This document shows, piece after piece, positions 42,787-51,661 of a stretch of DNA of 64,000 nucleotides. A program made the translations under genes and the position numbers. The notes beneath the pieces are model-generated. The model was not told the DNA's origin. It worked only from the letters and a program-made list of their open reading frames with translations, and made no database searches. How positions within the stretch are numbered: position 1 is the first letter of the stretch; the number at the start of each line of letters is the position of its first letter. This DNA is from JAGWBD01 sp965220615 (GTDB lineage: Bacteria; Chloroflexota; Anaerolineae; Aggregatilineales; Phototrophicaceae): the NCBI GenBank assembly GCA_965220615.1, contig CBDCQL010000002.1:372001-436000 (forward strand). Direction: 5' to 3'.

Positions 42787-43791
42787 GTGACCTGGTATTC
42801 GCCCATGTTTGAACCGCAACATTGCGGCCTGTATTTCAGTGCCGATCAGAAGAGACGGGCGCGCGAGTTGCTCCACTCCGATTCATTGCGCGGCGCCTGG
42901 GAGGCTCTGCTGCGCCGGCGGCCGACCAACGCGCCGGAGCAGATGCAGCAGGACAGCCTGCTTTATCGACTGAACGATGACCTTGAGGCTGGTGAACGCG
43001 CCCTGGAACTGCTGCAGTCCGGGGAGATCGCGGCGCCGAGAGGCGTTGGCAAGCTGGCGCAGATTGTCAATCTCCTGCTCCAGACGCAATGCCATGAATT
43101 GCTGCACGACCACCCTTCCTTTTCGGCGCGTGGCGCCTGGTTGCAGGACTTCACGCAACGGGTGGATGCCTGTCTGAAACAGGACGAGGGACTGATGCAC
43201 GTCGAGGCAACGTGGCTCAATCTGCTGCGCCTGACCAGCGCCATCGCGCTGGAAGACGAAGATCGATTCAGCCGGGCCTGCGAGCTGTTTCGCGAAAGCG
43301 TGGGCAGCGACCTGCACTTCGACGGTTATATTCGCCCTGCGGCCGAAGGACGAAAAGGGGAGAGTCTGGGGCGCATGTTGCTGACGGCCCAGGCGCTCTG
43401 CCTCTGCGCGGAAGCCGCCAGCCTGGCGGGCGAACCTTTGTGGGAATACGACGTTCGCGGCGTCTCCGCGCTGACGCCCACGCCTTACCTGCTCTATTAT
43501 TACTGGTATCCCGAGCGTTGGCGCTGGGACGGCGACATTGAGGGCGATGAGGTTCCGCAGGAAGGCGACGGTGCGCCCCGTGTGGACGAGGCGCGCGCAC
43601 TTTACCGGCGGCATGCCGGTCTGTGGGAACTGGCGCAGGCGCGCAGCCCCTCGCCGGACCGGCAACAATTGCTGGACGAACTGCGCCCGGTCTTTGACGT
43701 TCAGGGCGGCGGCCCGCTCACGTTGACCCATTCGACGGCGAGTGATCGCCCGGCCAGGCGCCGGGGCATTCTCGGACGTCTGCGCCTCTGA
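42787..43791 (+). CDS. Alginate-lyase-like helical protein, 334 residues
   Basis: The helical product has a region from about residue 130 to 240 that is reminiscent of PL5-type alginate lyases (HVEATWLNLLRLTSAIAL, then GYIRPAAEGRKGESLGRML and the following helix). No signal peptide is present, which is unusual for a lyase that should act on an external polymer. The catalytic His, Arg and Tyr cannot be assigned. It starts at GTG 42787 behind AGGAAAG and is convergent with mgtE. Other helical toroid folds would look alike, so the family is tentative. Confidence 0.4.
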   Translation: MTWYSPMFEPQHCGLYFSADQKRRARELLHSDSLRGAWEALLRRRPTNAPEQMQQDSLLYRLNDDLEAGERALELLQSGEIAAPRGVGKLAQIVNLLLQTQCHELLHDHPSFSARGAWLQDFTQRVDACLKQDEGLMHVEATWLNLLRLTSAIALEDEDRFSRACELFRESVGSDLHFDGYIRPAAEGRKGESLGRMLLTAQALCLCAEAASLAGEPLWEYDVRGVSALTPTPYLLYYYWYPERWRWDGDIEGDEVPQEGDGAPRVDEARALYRRHAGLWELAQARSPSPDRQQLLDELRPVFDVQGGGPLTLTHSTASDRPARRRGILGRLRL

Positions 43792-43804
43792 GCCTGGTGA
43801 CTCG

Positions 43805-45169
43805 CTATATGACGCCGGTCAACAGAAGTCCGGCGATACTCAGATAGATGAAAAGTCCGCTGGAATCCACCAGCGTGGAAATCATGGGCGCGGAGACCAC
43901 CGCCGGATCGATGCCCAGGCGACTGGCCAGCAAGGGTATCAGGGAACCCATCACGTTGGACCAGGTGCAAATTACGACGATCGAAATGCCGACCACCAGC
44001 GCCAGTTGCAGGTCGCGGTCCCAGAGCCAGGCGCGGGTCCCGGCAACCAGGCTCAGGGCGAGGCCCAGGAGGAAGCCGCCCAGCAGTTCGCGGCGCAGCA
44101 CGCGCCAAAGGTCGCTGAAATGCACGTCGCGGATGGCAAGCCCGCGAATGATGGTTGAGACGGTCTGCGCGCCTGTGTTGCCGCCGGTGCCGATCAGCAG
44201 CGGGATATAGAAAGACAACTGCACGACGGCGGCCAGGCGCGTGCTGAACTGGCGCAGCACGGCGCCGGTCAGGGTGTCGGCGACCATGAGCAAGAGCAGC
44301 CAGCCAAAGCGATTGCGCAACACGCGCATCAACGGGACGGTGAAATAGGGCTGATCCACGCTGCCGTTTTCGACGGCGCCGAAGCGCAAAATATCCTCGG
44401 AGTTTTCCTCGACCAGCACGTCGATGATGTCGTCGACGGTGATGATGCCCAGCAGCCGGCGCTCGCTGTCCACGACCGGGATGGCGAGAATGTCGTACTG
44501 CGCCACCTCGCGAGCTACGTGCTCCTGGTCAGTCTCCGGATGCACACTGATCACGCGGGTCGTCATGTGGTCGCCAACCCTGGCGAGCGGCGGCAGGTTG
44601 ATCAGTTCGCGCAGGGAGATGACTCCCAGCAGCTGACGCTCGTCATCCAGCACGTAGAGTTCACTGACGGTTTCCGCGGTCTCGTCCATGCGACGCACTT
44701 CGGCGAGGGCCTCCGTGGCCGACATGTCAGCCCGAAGGGCCACATAATGTTCCGTCATCAAATGGCCGGCGCTGTCCGGCGGATAGCGCAGCAGCCGCTG
44801 GATGCCGGCGGCCTTTTCCCCGTCCATGGCGGCCAGCAGAACGTCCTGCTTTTCCGGCACGTCCTCGGCAAGGATTTCGGCCGCGTCGTCCATTGGCAGC
44901 CGGCCCAGCAACAGGGCGGCATTGTCTACGGGCAGTCTGTCGAGCAGGTCGCGCGTGGCGTCGCGTCCGATTTCATCGAGGACACTGGCGGCCAGTTCAT
45001 CATCCAGCAGTTGAAAGATTCGGTGCTGCTGCGCCGACTCCATGCGCTCGAGCAGGTCGGCGACGTCGGCGGGGTGATGGTCGGTCAGCAACTGTCGCAG
45101 ACGCGCGATTTCGCCCGCGTCAATGGCCTCATCGACCCTGGGCTGCAGTTGTTCATGGGGCGTGGCCAT
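43805..45169 (-). CDS. mgtE: Magnesium transporter MgtE
   Basis: The 454-residue MgtE is a magnesium channel with an N-terminal superhelical domain (HHPADVADLLERM), two CBS domains (VSELYVLDDERQLLGVI and ILAIPVVDSERRLLG, with the acidic Mg-sensing faces) and a C-terminal membrane domain of five helices (SFYIPLLIGTGGNTGAQ is the pore signature). The start ATG 45169 follows GGAGG. The gene lies 54 bases downstream of a 53 percent acidic ORF on the same strand, which may control it (see findings). It is convergent with the 334-residue gene. Confidence 0.93.
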   Translation of the reverse strand: MATPHEQLQPRVDEAIDAGEIARLRQLLTDHHPADVADLLERMESAQQHRIFQLLDDELAASVLDEIGRDATRDLLDRLPVDNAALLLGRLPMDDAAEILAEDVPEKQDVLLAAMDGEKAAGIQRLLRYPPDSAGHLMTEHYVALRADMSATEALAEVRRMDETAETVSELYVLDDERQLLGVISLRELINLPPLARVGDHMTTRVISVHPETDQEHVAREVAQYDILAIPVVDSERRLLGIITVDDIIDVLVEENSEDILRFGAVENGSVDQPYFTVPLMRVLRNRFGWLLLLMVADTLTGAVLRQFSTRLAAVVQLSFYIPLLIGTGGNTGAQTVSTIIRGLAIRDVHFSDLWRVLRRELLGGFLLGLALSLVAGTRAWLWDRDLQLALVVGISIVVICTWSNVMGSLIPLLASRLGIDPAVVSAPMISTLVDSSGLFIYLSIAGLLLTGVI

Positions 45170-45223
45170 TATTCCTCCAGTCTGACGTCGTGACGGCCCG
45201 TCCCCTCTACTTCGGTTCAGGCT

Positions 45224-45550
45224 TTAGGGAAACCAGCCGTCTTCATCGTCAAGGTCACTGTCCGGGTCTTCGTCATCATCGTCATCATCGTTCCCGTCGT
45301 CATCGTCGGGATCATCGGGCAGGTCTTCGTCACCGGCGATGAAAAGTTCGTCATCGTCCCCGTAAAGCGATCCCTCATCGTCCTCGTCGAACTCGCTGAT
45401 GTCGAAACCCTCGTCGTCGATCGGCTCAAGGTCTTCCTCCAAGTCCGTCTCTTCCTCGAGCAATTCCTCGTCCGCAGGTTCGTCAAACACGTCGTCATAA
45501 TCGAATTCAGGGTTCAATTCGAGGTCCAAACGGGATTCGGGTGCGTGCAT
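45224..45550 (-). CDS. Extremely acidic Asp/Glu-rich protein, possible leader of mgtE
   Basis: The 108-residue product has 57 acidic residues (37 Asp, 20 Glu) and only one Arg and no Lys, so its net charge is about -56. Long runs occur, such as DDPDDDDGNDDDDDDEDPD near residues 79-97, with prolines between. It starts at ATG 45550 behind GGAG at 5 bases (an upstream ATG at 45589 is in frame but has no ribosome-binding site as good). It has no motif or membrane segment. It lies between pdxT and mgtE on the same strand. Acidic runs of this type are known from intrinsic ribosome destabilisation in E. coli, and the Mg-transporter neighbour makes a regulatory role conceivable. Confidence 0.6.
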   Translation of the reverse strand: MHAPESRLDLELNPEFDYDDVFDEPADEELLEEETDLEEDLEPIDDEGFDISEFDEDDEGSLYGDDDELFIAGDEDLPDDPDDDDGNDDDDDDEDPDSDLDDEDGWFP

Positions 45551-45599
45551 TGATTCTCCAAAGATTGTCTCGTACCTTGCCAACGACATTTATCGGGGA

Positions 45600-46178
45600 T
45601 CAACCGGCCTGTTGCACCAGTTGCAGAAACCAGGTGTGGAATCGCAGATCATCGGTCAACTCGGGGTGGAAGGCGGTGGCCAGCAGATGTCCCTGGCGCA
45701 CGGCGACGATACGCCCGTCCGCAAGACGCGCCAGCACCTCAACGTCTTCTCCCGCTCCGGTTACCACCGGCGCGCGAATGAAAACGGCGTGCCAGGGCGG
45801 CTCGCCCAGGATCGGGATCTCCAGTTCCGCCTCGAAGCTGTCCAGTTGGCGGCCGAAGGCGTTGCGGTCCACGCTGATGTCCATCAGCGCCAGAATTGGC
45901 TGCGCGTGGTGGTCCAGTTCGCGCGCGAGGAAAATCATGCCGGCGCAGGTGCCCCAGGTCGGCCGCGAATCGGCGAAATCCCGCAACGGCGAGACCAGAC
46001 CGGCGCTGACGGCCAGTTTGCCGATGGTGGTGCTCTCCCCGCCCGGAATGATTAGCCCGTCCAGCCCTTCCAGTTCTTCCGGCAGGCGCACCTCGACAGC
46101 CCGGGCGCCGGCGCGTCGCAACATGTGTATGTGTTCGATGAAGGCGCCCTGCAGGGCCAGCACACCAATCTTCAACAT
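45600..46178 (-). CDS. pdxT: Pyridoxal 5'-phosphate synthase glutaminase subunit PdxT
   Basis: The 192-residue class I glutaminase provides ammonia to PdxS for direct PLP synthesis. The catalytic triad is Cys78 (WGTCAGM), His171 and Glu173 (AFHPELTDD). Other marks are VLALQGAFIEHIHML, LIIPGGESTTIG and FIRAP. The pdxS partner is not in the window. It lies 49 bases upstream of the acidic ORF. Confidence 0.93.
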   Translation of the reverse strand: MLKIGVLALQGAFIEHIHMLRRAGARAVEVRLPEELEGLDGLIIPGGESTTIGKLAVSAGLVSPLRDFADSRPTWGTCAGMIFLARELDHHAQPILALMDISVDRNAFGRQLDSFEAELEIPILGEPPWHAVFIRAPVVTGAGEDVEVLARLADGRIVAVRQGHLLATAFHPELTDDLRFHTWFLQLVQQAG

Positions 46179-46335
46179 GGAAGTCGTTCCGGAATTCCCG
46201 TACCTGGAGCCATGGTATGCGGGCTCATGGCGCGGTCAAGTGCCCGTATGCACCAATGCGCCGGAACGTGACGTGCGTTGCCCGCTGCGCCGAAAACCGG
46301 TAGGCTGAACGCGCTGCCGCGAGGGAGGTGTGCCG

Positions 46336-47196
46336 ATGACTGAAGTGGAACTGCTGCTGGATTGCCGCAATACCCTGGGCGAGGGGCCCATGTGGAGCGT
46401 TGCCGAACAGGCGCTTTACTGGGTCGATATCCTGGGTGAGCAGGTGCATCGTTTCGACCCGGCCAGCGGCGAGCATCGGCAGTATGACGTTGGCCAGGAA
46501 GTTGGCGCGGTCCTGCTGCGCGCGAGTGGCGGCTTCGTACTCGCCATGAAGAATGGCCTTTACACCTGGGATCCTGGCAGCGCACCGGAACTGATCGTCG
46601 ATCCCGAGCCGGACAAGCCGGCCAATCGCTTCAACGACGCGGCCGTGGACCGCCAGGGACGCGTCTGGGCCGGGACGATGGCCGACGGCGAGGAGCCAGT
46701 CGGCGGGCTTTACCGCCTCGACCCTGACCGCAGCCTGCACACCATCGATCCGGAGGTGTACATCTCCAACGGTCTGGGCTGGAGGCCGGACGATCGCATC
46801 CTTTACTTTTGCGACAGCAGAATTGGCATCCGCGTTTGGGACTTTGATCCAGAGACCGGTGACGTCAGCAATCAACGACCCTTCGCGGAAACGAATCCGG
46901 CGGACGGCCTGCCCGACGGGCTGACCGTCGACAGCGAGGGCTGCGTCTGGGCCGCCCACTGGGGCGGCTGGAAGGTCGTTCGATATGACCCGCAGGGTTG
47001 CGTCATGGACGAGATCGCCGTGCCCGCTTCCTGCACCAGCAGTGTCATGTTTGGCGGCCCCGACCTGGAAGACCTCTACATCACCACGGCGCGCACGGAC
47101 ATGCTCAAACACGGGGGGCAGCAGGAGCAGGCGGGCGGCCTTTATCGGGTCCGACCGGGAGTCAGGGGACTGCCGGAACCGGCGTGGGGCGGTTGA
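46336..47196 (+). CDS. SMP-30/gluconolactonase-like lactonase
   Basis: The 286-residue six-bladed propeller hydrolyses a sugar lactone. The calcium ligands are present: Glu (LGEGPMW), Asn (YISNGLGW) and Asp (LPDGLTVD), with NRFNDAAVDRQGRVWAGTM between them. The ATG 46336 follows GGGAGGTG at good spacing; a GTG six bases earlier is possible. It is followed at 1-base distance by the U32-like gene. It fits the aldonate-type enzymes elsewhere in the window. Confidence 0.87.
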   Translation: MTEVELLLDCRNTLGEGPMWSVAEQALYWVDILGEQVHRFDPASGEHRQYDVGQEVGAVLLRASGGFVLAMKNGLYTWDPGSAPELIVDPEPDKPANRFNDAAVDRQGRVWAGTMADGEEPVGGLYRLDPDRSLHTIDPEVYISNGLGWRPDDRILYFCDSRIGIRVWDFDPETGDVSNQRPFAETNPADGLPDGLTVDSEGCVWAAHWGGWKVVRYDPQGCVMDEIAVPASCTSSVMFGGPDLEDLYITTARTDMLKHGGQQEQAGGLYRVRPGVRGLPEPAWGG

Positions 47197-47197
47197 C

Positions 47198-48124
47198 ATG
47201 CAGGCGACGCGAGATTTCCTGAGCCGTCTGGGTCTGCCCTACGGCGACCCGGGCGACCTGCCCGAATCGACGAAGCGCTTTCCTGACGGTGCGCAATGGC
47301 GCATCGAAATCCCCAGTTGCGAGGGGCCGGAAGTGCTGCGCGCCGTGCTGGAAGAAGCCGAGGCGCAAGGGACGCGCATCCATCGCGTTTCACAGGGCAG
47401 CGGCATCATGCTGCAGACCGACGCCGAAATCCGGGAGATGGCGCAACTTGGGCGTGAGGCGGGCATCGAAGTCAGTCTCTTCGTCGGGCCACGCGCCGCC
47501 TGGGACACCGGTGCGCAGGTGGTGGCCAGCGCGGGCAAGAACCTCGGGGCGCGCCTGCGCGGCATGGAGCAGGTGGTCTACGCGGTCGAGGATATTCGAC
47601 GGGCCTGTGCCCTGGGCCTGCGTTCGGTGCTGGTGGCGGACGAAGGCCTGCTGTGGCTGGTCAACGAGATGAAGCGGGCCGCTGAATTGCCGGCGGACCT
47701 GGTGCTCAAGATTTCGGTGCAAATGGGCCCGGCCAACCCCCTGTCGGTGCGTTGGATGGAGCAACTGGGGGCCGGCACCTACAACACGCCCACCGATCTG
47801 TCGCTGCCCCAGCTGGCGGCCATCCGCCAGGCTTGCGATTTGCCCCTGGATATCTACGTGGAGGCGCCGGACGACTTTGGCGGCTTCGTGCGACACTATG
47901 AGATACCCGAGATGATCCGTGTAGCGTCGCCCATGTACGTCAAGCTGGGGCTGCGCAATTCACCGAACATTTACCCTTCGGGCTACCATTTGCAGGCCAC
48001 GGCCGTAGCGCTGGGGCGGGAACGCGTGCGACGCGCCACCATCGCTCAGGACATCATCCGGCGCTACTGCCCGGACGCCGTGACCTCGAAAACAGGCGCG
48101 GCGGACCTGGGCATCCCGGTTTAG
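47198..48124 (+). CDS. U32 peptidase-like TIM-barrel protein, uncertain function
   Basis: The 308-residue product resembles the U32/collagenase-like barrel proteins in its layout: an early CEGPEVLRAVLEEAEAQG, EVSLFVGPRAAWD, RSVLVADEGLLWLVNEM, VLKISVQMGPANPLS and a late EAPDDFGGFVRHYEI, KLGLRNSPNIYPSG. The Cys motifs of U32 peptidases are not obvious, so a different barrel enzyme is possible. It is cotranscribed with the gluconolactonase-like gene and is convergent with the ABC permease. Confidence 0.5.
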   Translation: MQATRDFLSRLGLPYGDPGDLPESTKRFPDGAQWRIEIPSCEGPEVLRAVLEEAEAQGTRIHRVSQGSGIMLQTDAEIREMAQLGREAGIEVSLFVGPRAAWDTGAQVVASAGKNLGARLRGMEQVVYAVEDIRRACALGLRSVLVADEGLLWLVNEMKRAAELPADLVLKISVQMGPANPLSVRWMEQLGAGTYNTPTDLSLPQLAAIRQACDLPLDIYVEAPDDFGGFVRHYEIPEMIRVASPMYVKLGLRNSPNIYPSGYHLQATAVALGRERVRRATIAQDIIRRYCPDAVTSKTGAADLGIPV

Positions 48125-48130
48125 CGGGAC

Positions 48131-49048
48131 TCAGTCGGCCCGGCGCAGACGCGGGTCCAAAATGTCACGCAGCCAGTCGCCCAGAAGGTTGACGCCAAAG
48201 GCGGTGAGCGAGATGGCCAGCCCCGGGTAAATGGACATCCAGGGATAGATGTACAGGAACTTGCGCCCCAGGGCCAACATGTTGCCCCAGCTGGGCACTT
48301 CCGGCGGAACGCTGAGGCCAAGGAAACTCAGACCGGCCTCATAGAAAATCATGGCCGACATCTCAAAGGTCATCAGGGTCACCAGCGGCCCGACCAGGTT
48401 GGGCAGTAAATGTCGCAGCAGGATGCGCCAGGTCGGCGCGCCCAGTCCTACAGCAGCCACGACGTAGTCGACGTTGCGCAGGCGCAATACTTCGCCGCGG
48501 ACAAGGCGCGCAAAGACGGGCGCATCCGTGATGCCGAAAATGATAATGACGTTGAGCAGGTTTCGGCCGAAGACCGTTGCGATGATGATCACCAGCACGA
48601 GATAGGGGAAAGAGAGCAGCAGGTTCACGACGGAGGAAATGGCCTCGTCAACCCGCCCTCCCAGAAAACCGGCGCTCATGCCCAGGGTCACGCCGATGGC
48701 GCTGGCCAGCAGCACACCGAAGAACCCGACCGCCAGGGAAACGCGCGCACCGTAGATGACGCGACTCAGGATGTCCTGGCCCAGCTGGTCGGTGCCCAGC
48801 AGATGGCCCTCAAGCCCCTGGTCTTGCCAGGCTTCGGGCCGCTTGGCGTCTAGCAGGCTGCCTTCTGTCGGTCCGTAGGGCGCCAGTTGCTCCGCGAACA
48901 GGGCTGTCAACACAACCAGGGAAACGAGAATCAGGCCGAGAAGCGCGCCGGGGTCGTGCAGCAGGCGATGGATCCCGTAGGGAAGGGGCACACTGAGTCG
49001 CAGGCGGGGATGCCTGAGGGAAAGCGCGTCAAAGAGGCGTAGTGGCAT
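48131..49048 (-). CDS. ABC transporter permease, DppC/OppC type
   Basis: The 305-residue inner-membrane permease of a peptide or nickel-type transporter has the EAA loop in a NYVVAAVGLGAPTWRIL-like region (NVDYVVAAVGLGAPTWRILL) and six helices. The N-terminal LGLILVSLVVLTALFAEQLAPYGP and the final LNLLGDWLRDILDPRLR are family-typical. It lies 1 base after DppB-type gene 49050. No ATP-binding gene is adjacent. Confidence 0.88.
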   Translation of the reverse strand: MPLRLFDALSLRHPRLRLSVPLPYGIHRLLHDPGALLGLILVSLVVLTALFAEQLAPYGPTEGSLLDAKRPEAWQDQGLEGHLLGTDQLGQDILSRVIYGARVSLAVGFFGVLLASAIGVTLGMSAGFLGGRVDEAISSVVNLLLSFPYLVLVIIIATVFGRNLLNVIIIFGITDAPVFARLVRGEVLRLRNVDYVVAAVGLGAPTWRILLRHLLPNLVGPLVTLMTFEMSAMIFYEAGLSFLGLSVPPEVPSWGNMLALGRKFLYIYPWMSIYPGLAISLTAFGVNLLGDWLRDILDPRLRRAD

Positions 49049-49049
49049 G

Positions 49050-49967
49050 TCAGCGTTGCCGGGCCCGCGGGTCGATCAGGTCATAGGCGATGTCTGTCAG
49101 CAGGTTAAGGGCGATGGCGAAGGCGGCGATGAAGATGGTGATGGCCTGCACCAGCGGAAAGTCGCTGTCATTGATGGCATCGTTGAGCAGCGTGCCCAGA
49201 CCCGGCCAGGCGAAAATGGTCTCAATGTAGACCGAGCCACCCAGCATATAGGTGAAATTGACGCCGATGACGCTAACCAGCGGGATCAGGGCGTTGGGCG
49301 TGACGTGGCGCAGGGTGATGACGATTTCGGAGAGGCCCTTGGCGCGGGCTGTGCGAATGTAATGCTCCTGTTTGACCTCGAGCACGGCGGAGCGCAACAG
49401 CCGCACCATTTGTCCCATGCTTGCCACGCTCAGGGCGACAGCCGGCAGGACCAGGTGTTGGGGGCTGTCTCGCCCGAAGGTGGGGAACAGGCGAAGATTC
49501 ACGGCGAATACCAGAATCAGGATCATCGCCAGCCAGAAGGACGGGATAGTCTGGCCGGCGAGGCCGATCAGGCGCGCGAGCAGGTCCATGGGTGAACCCG
49601 GAAAGACTCCGCTGACAATGCCCAGCGGTACGGCGACCGCCAGTGAGAGCAGCAATGCCGCCAGCGCCAGCTCCATGGTCGCCGGCAAGCGCTGCATGAT
49701 GAGTTCCGAGTTTGGCAGATGCAAACGCAGTGACTTGCCCAGATCGCCTCCCAGCGCGTTGCCGAGATATCCGAGAAATTGCTCGGCCAGCGGTCGATCG
49801 AAGCCATGGGCCACGCGAAAGGCCTCGCGCTGCTCGGGCGTGGCGTTGCGCGCCACCATCAGACCCACCGGGTCGCCGGTCAAGCGGACGGTGAAGAACA
49901 CGATCACCAGCACGCCGATGATCAGGACGATGGACTGCAGGATGCGACGATACAGGAAATGGAAAAT
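49050..49967 (-). CDS. ABC transporter permease, DppB/OppB type, apparent AUU start
   Basis: The product is 305 residues if translated from ATT 49967. It then starts FHFLYRRILQSIVLIIGVL after the initiating residue, a standard DppB N-terminus, which would be missing if the first GTG (49913) were used. The in-frame stop TGA lies just upstream and no ATG, GTG or TTG exists between it and 49913. The ATT has AGGGAG (49980-49975) at 7 bases. The EAA loop (HYIRTARAKGLSEIVIT) and six helices are visible. A sequencing error at the start codon is the alternative. Confidence 0.8.
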   Translation of the reverse strand: MFHFLYRRILQSIVLIIGVLVIVFFTVRLTGDPVGLMVARNATPEQREAFRVAHGFDRPLAEQFLGYLGNALGGDLGKSLRLHLPNSELIMQRLPATMELALAALLLSLAVAVPLGIVSGVFPGSPMDLLARLIGLAGQTIPSFWLAMILILVFAVNLRLFPTFGRDSPQHLVLPAVALSVASMGQMVRLLRSAVLEVKQEHYIRTARAKGLSEIVITLRHVTPNALIPLVSVIGVNFTYMLGGSVYIETIFAWPGLGTLLNDAINDSDFPLVQAITIFIAAFAIALNLLTDIAYDLIDPRARQR

Positions 49968-49974
49968 CAGGTCA

Positions 49975-49980
49975 CTCCCT
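49975..49980 (-). promoter_or_regulatory. Shine-Dalgarno site of the AUU-initiated permease
   Basis: AGGGAG reads on the minus strand, 7 bases before ATT 49967 and 4 bases before CTG 49970. It supports initiation at a non-canonical codon here. Confidence 0.5.
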
Positions 49981-50026
49981 GTTGCAGGTCAGGCTTTTGG
50001 ATTCTTACCCGGAATTCATCAGAAGT

Positions 50027-51544
50027 CTAACCGTCCACCCCGACCTGGTTCAGGTACCAGGTCTCGGTCGGCAGGGGCTTGTACCCCGTGACGCGGCTGG
50101 TGGTGGCTTCAAAGATGTTCAGGGTATAGAGGTAGACGAAGGGCGGGTCGTCCAGCAGCAAGCGCGAAAGCTCGCGGTAGAGTGCGGCCCGTTCGTCCCG
50201 GTCGATGGTGGAGGTTAGTTGGTCAACGTAGGCCGTGATCCTGTCATCGACCCAGCTGTTGTAATACAGGCCGGGATAGTGGGCGCCTTCAATGCGCGGC
50301 AAACCCTCTCCCGCGGGCGTGGACCAGCCGTCGACGAACATGGGGCCGGTACTGCCGTAATTCGGCTCGGACCAGAACTTGCTGGTCGTCAGGAACTGGA
50401 GTTCGACGTCCACGCCAACGGCGCCAAGGTCTCGCTGGATGGTCAGGCACACCTCGTTGATGTTGGTGTAGGCATCGGCGGGGCAGGTCAACCCAATACT
50501 GAAGCCGTCGTCATAACCGGCTTCTGCCAGCAGCTCCCGGGCGCGCTGCGGATCGTAGGGGTAAGGTTCGAGTTCCGGGTCATGGCCCAGGTTGCCCACG
50601 GCGGTAAAGCCGGTTGCCAGTTGCCCGTGGCCGCCGAACAGCGCCTGCAATATACCGGGCCGGTTGATGGCGTAATTGAACGCCTGACGGACCGGGCGGC
50701 TTTCAATCGGCGTACCAACACCCGAATTCAGATTCTTGAAGGCCACGTAGAAGACGCGATCGTTGGGATAGGAAATCACCCTGACGCCCGGATTACTCTC
50801 CAGCAGGGTGGCCTGCTCAACATTCAGTCGATTGACGATGTCGACCTCGCCCGTCTGGACGGCGGCCATGCGCGTGTTGGCATCGGGGATGACGCGCATG
50901 ACAACCCGCTCGACTCCGGGTTCATCCGGGTTCCAGTAATCGGGAAACGCCCGCATGACGATGCGGTCTCCCGGCAACCACTCTTCCAGCATGAAGGGGC
51001 CCGTTCCGACCGGCGCTTGCTGAAAACCCTCCAGGCCGACCTCATCCAGATAGCGCGGCGGCAGCGCGAACCAGCCCTCTACCAGATCGACGATAAACAA
51101 TGCATCGGGCTCGGGCGTCGTCACCCGAACCGTGTAATCGTCCAGCATTTCCACGCTCTCCGCCGCGGAATAGTACTGGGGGTATTCGTTGCCTGGCGCA
51201 AGGCCGTATTCCCAGGCGGCCACGATCGCTTCCGCGGTGAAGGGTTCGCCATTGTGGAAGGTGACGCCTTCACGCAGATAAAAGATGTATTGCGTCGAGT
51301 CGTCGCTGATCTCCCAGCGTTCCGCCAGGCCCGGATGCAGGGTTCCCTCGTCGTCCAGCCAGAGCAGCCCGTCGTAGAGCTGGCGCGTGACGGCGATGGT
51401 AGTCACGTCGGAGGCGTTGGCGATGTACAGGGCCGTCGGGTCGTTGGGCAACGCGATGACCAGTTCACCGGATGGCTGCCCCTGAACCAGGGTTGCAGTG
51501 GCAAGCAGCATCAGAGTCAGCAGGATGAGGAATGTGGTTCGCAT
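50027..51544 (-). CDS. ABC transporter substrate-binding protein (SBP family 5)
   Basis: The 505-residue extracytoplasmic solute-binding protein binds a peptide or similar ligand. A Sec signal peptide (TFLILLTLMLLATATLV, cut after QG) is followed by AIPNDPTALYI-like segments (ALPNDPTALYIANASD), VTFHNGEPFTAEAIVAAWEYG, GTGPFMLEEWLPGD and RQAFNYAINRPGILQAL. No lipobox is visible. It starts the operon with the two permeases and has a good promoter (51593-51620). Its C-terminal region is close to the partial binding protein at the right edge. Confidence 0.9.
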   Translation of the reverse strand: MRTTFLILLTLMLLATATLVQGQPSGELVIALPNDPTALYIANASDVTTIAVTRQLYDGLLWLDDEGTLHPGLAERWEISDDSTQYIFYLREGVTFHNGEPFTAEAIVAAWEYGLAPGNEYPQYYSAAESVEMLDDYTVRVTTPEPDALFIVDLVEGWFALPPRYLDEVGLEGFQQAPVGTGPFMLEEWLPGDRIVMRAFPDYWNPDEPGVERVVMRVIPDANTRMAAVQTGEVDIVNRLNVEQATLLESNPGVRVISYPNDRVFYVAFKNLNSGVGTPIESRPVRQAFNYAINRPGILQALFGGHGQLATGFTAVGNLGHDPELEPYPYDPQRARELLAEAGYDDGFSIGLTCPADAYTNINEVCLTIQRDLGAVGVDVELQFLTTSKFWSEPNYGSTGPMFVDGWSTPAGEGLPRIEGAHYPGLYYNSWVDDRITAYVDQLTSTIDRDERAALYRELSRLLLDDPPFVYLYTLNIFEATTSRVTGYKPLPTETWYLNQVGVDG

Positions 51545-51592
51545 GGGTTACCTTTCGCAGGGCAGGATAACGGCGTCAAGGAGACAAGCGGC

Positions 51593-51620
51593 ATTGTAGC
51601 CAGCGTTCAGCAAATGTCAT
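51593..51620 (-). promoter_or_regulatory. Promoter of the substrate-binding protein operon
   Basis: On the minus strand ATGACA (51620-51615, five of six to TTGACA) is separated by 16 bases from TACAAT (51598-51593, five of six to TATAAT). The start codon lies 48 bases downstream of the -10. Confidence 0.65.
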
Positions 51621-51661
51621 AGCCGCGATCTTGCCAGTCTGCAGATCGACGGCCCCAAGCG

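Noticed and set aside
45170..45223. Possible Mg riboswitch before mgtE
   Set aside because: The gap is only 54 bases and shows no extended pairing that would fit an M-box or ykoK-type element.
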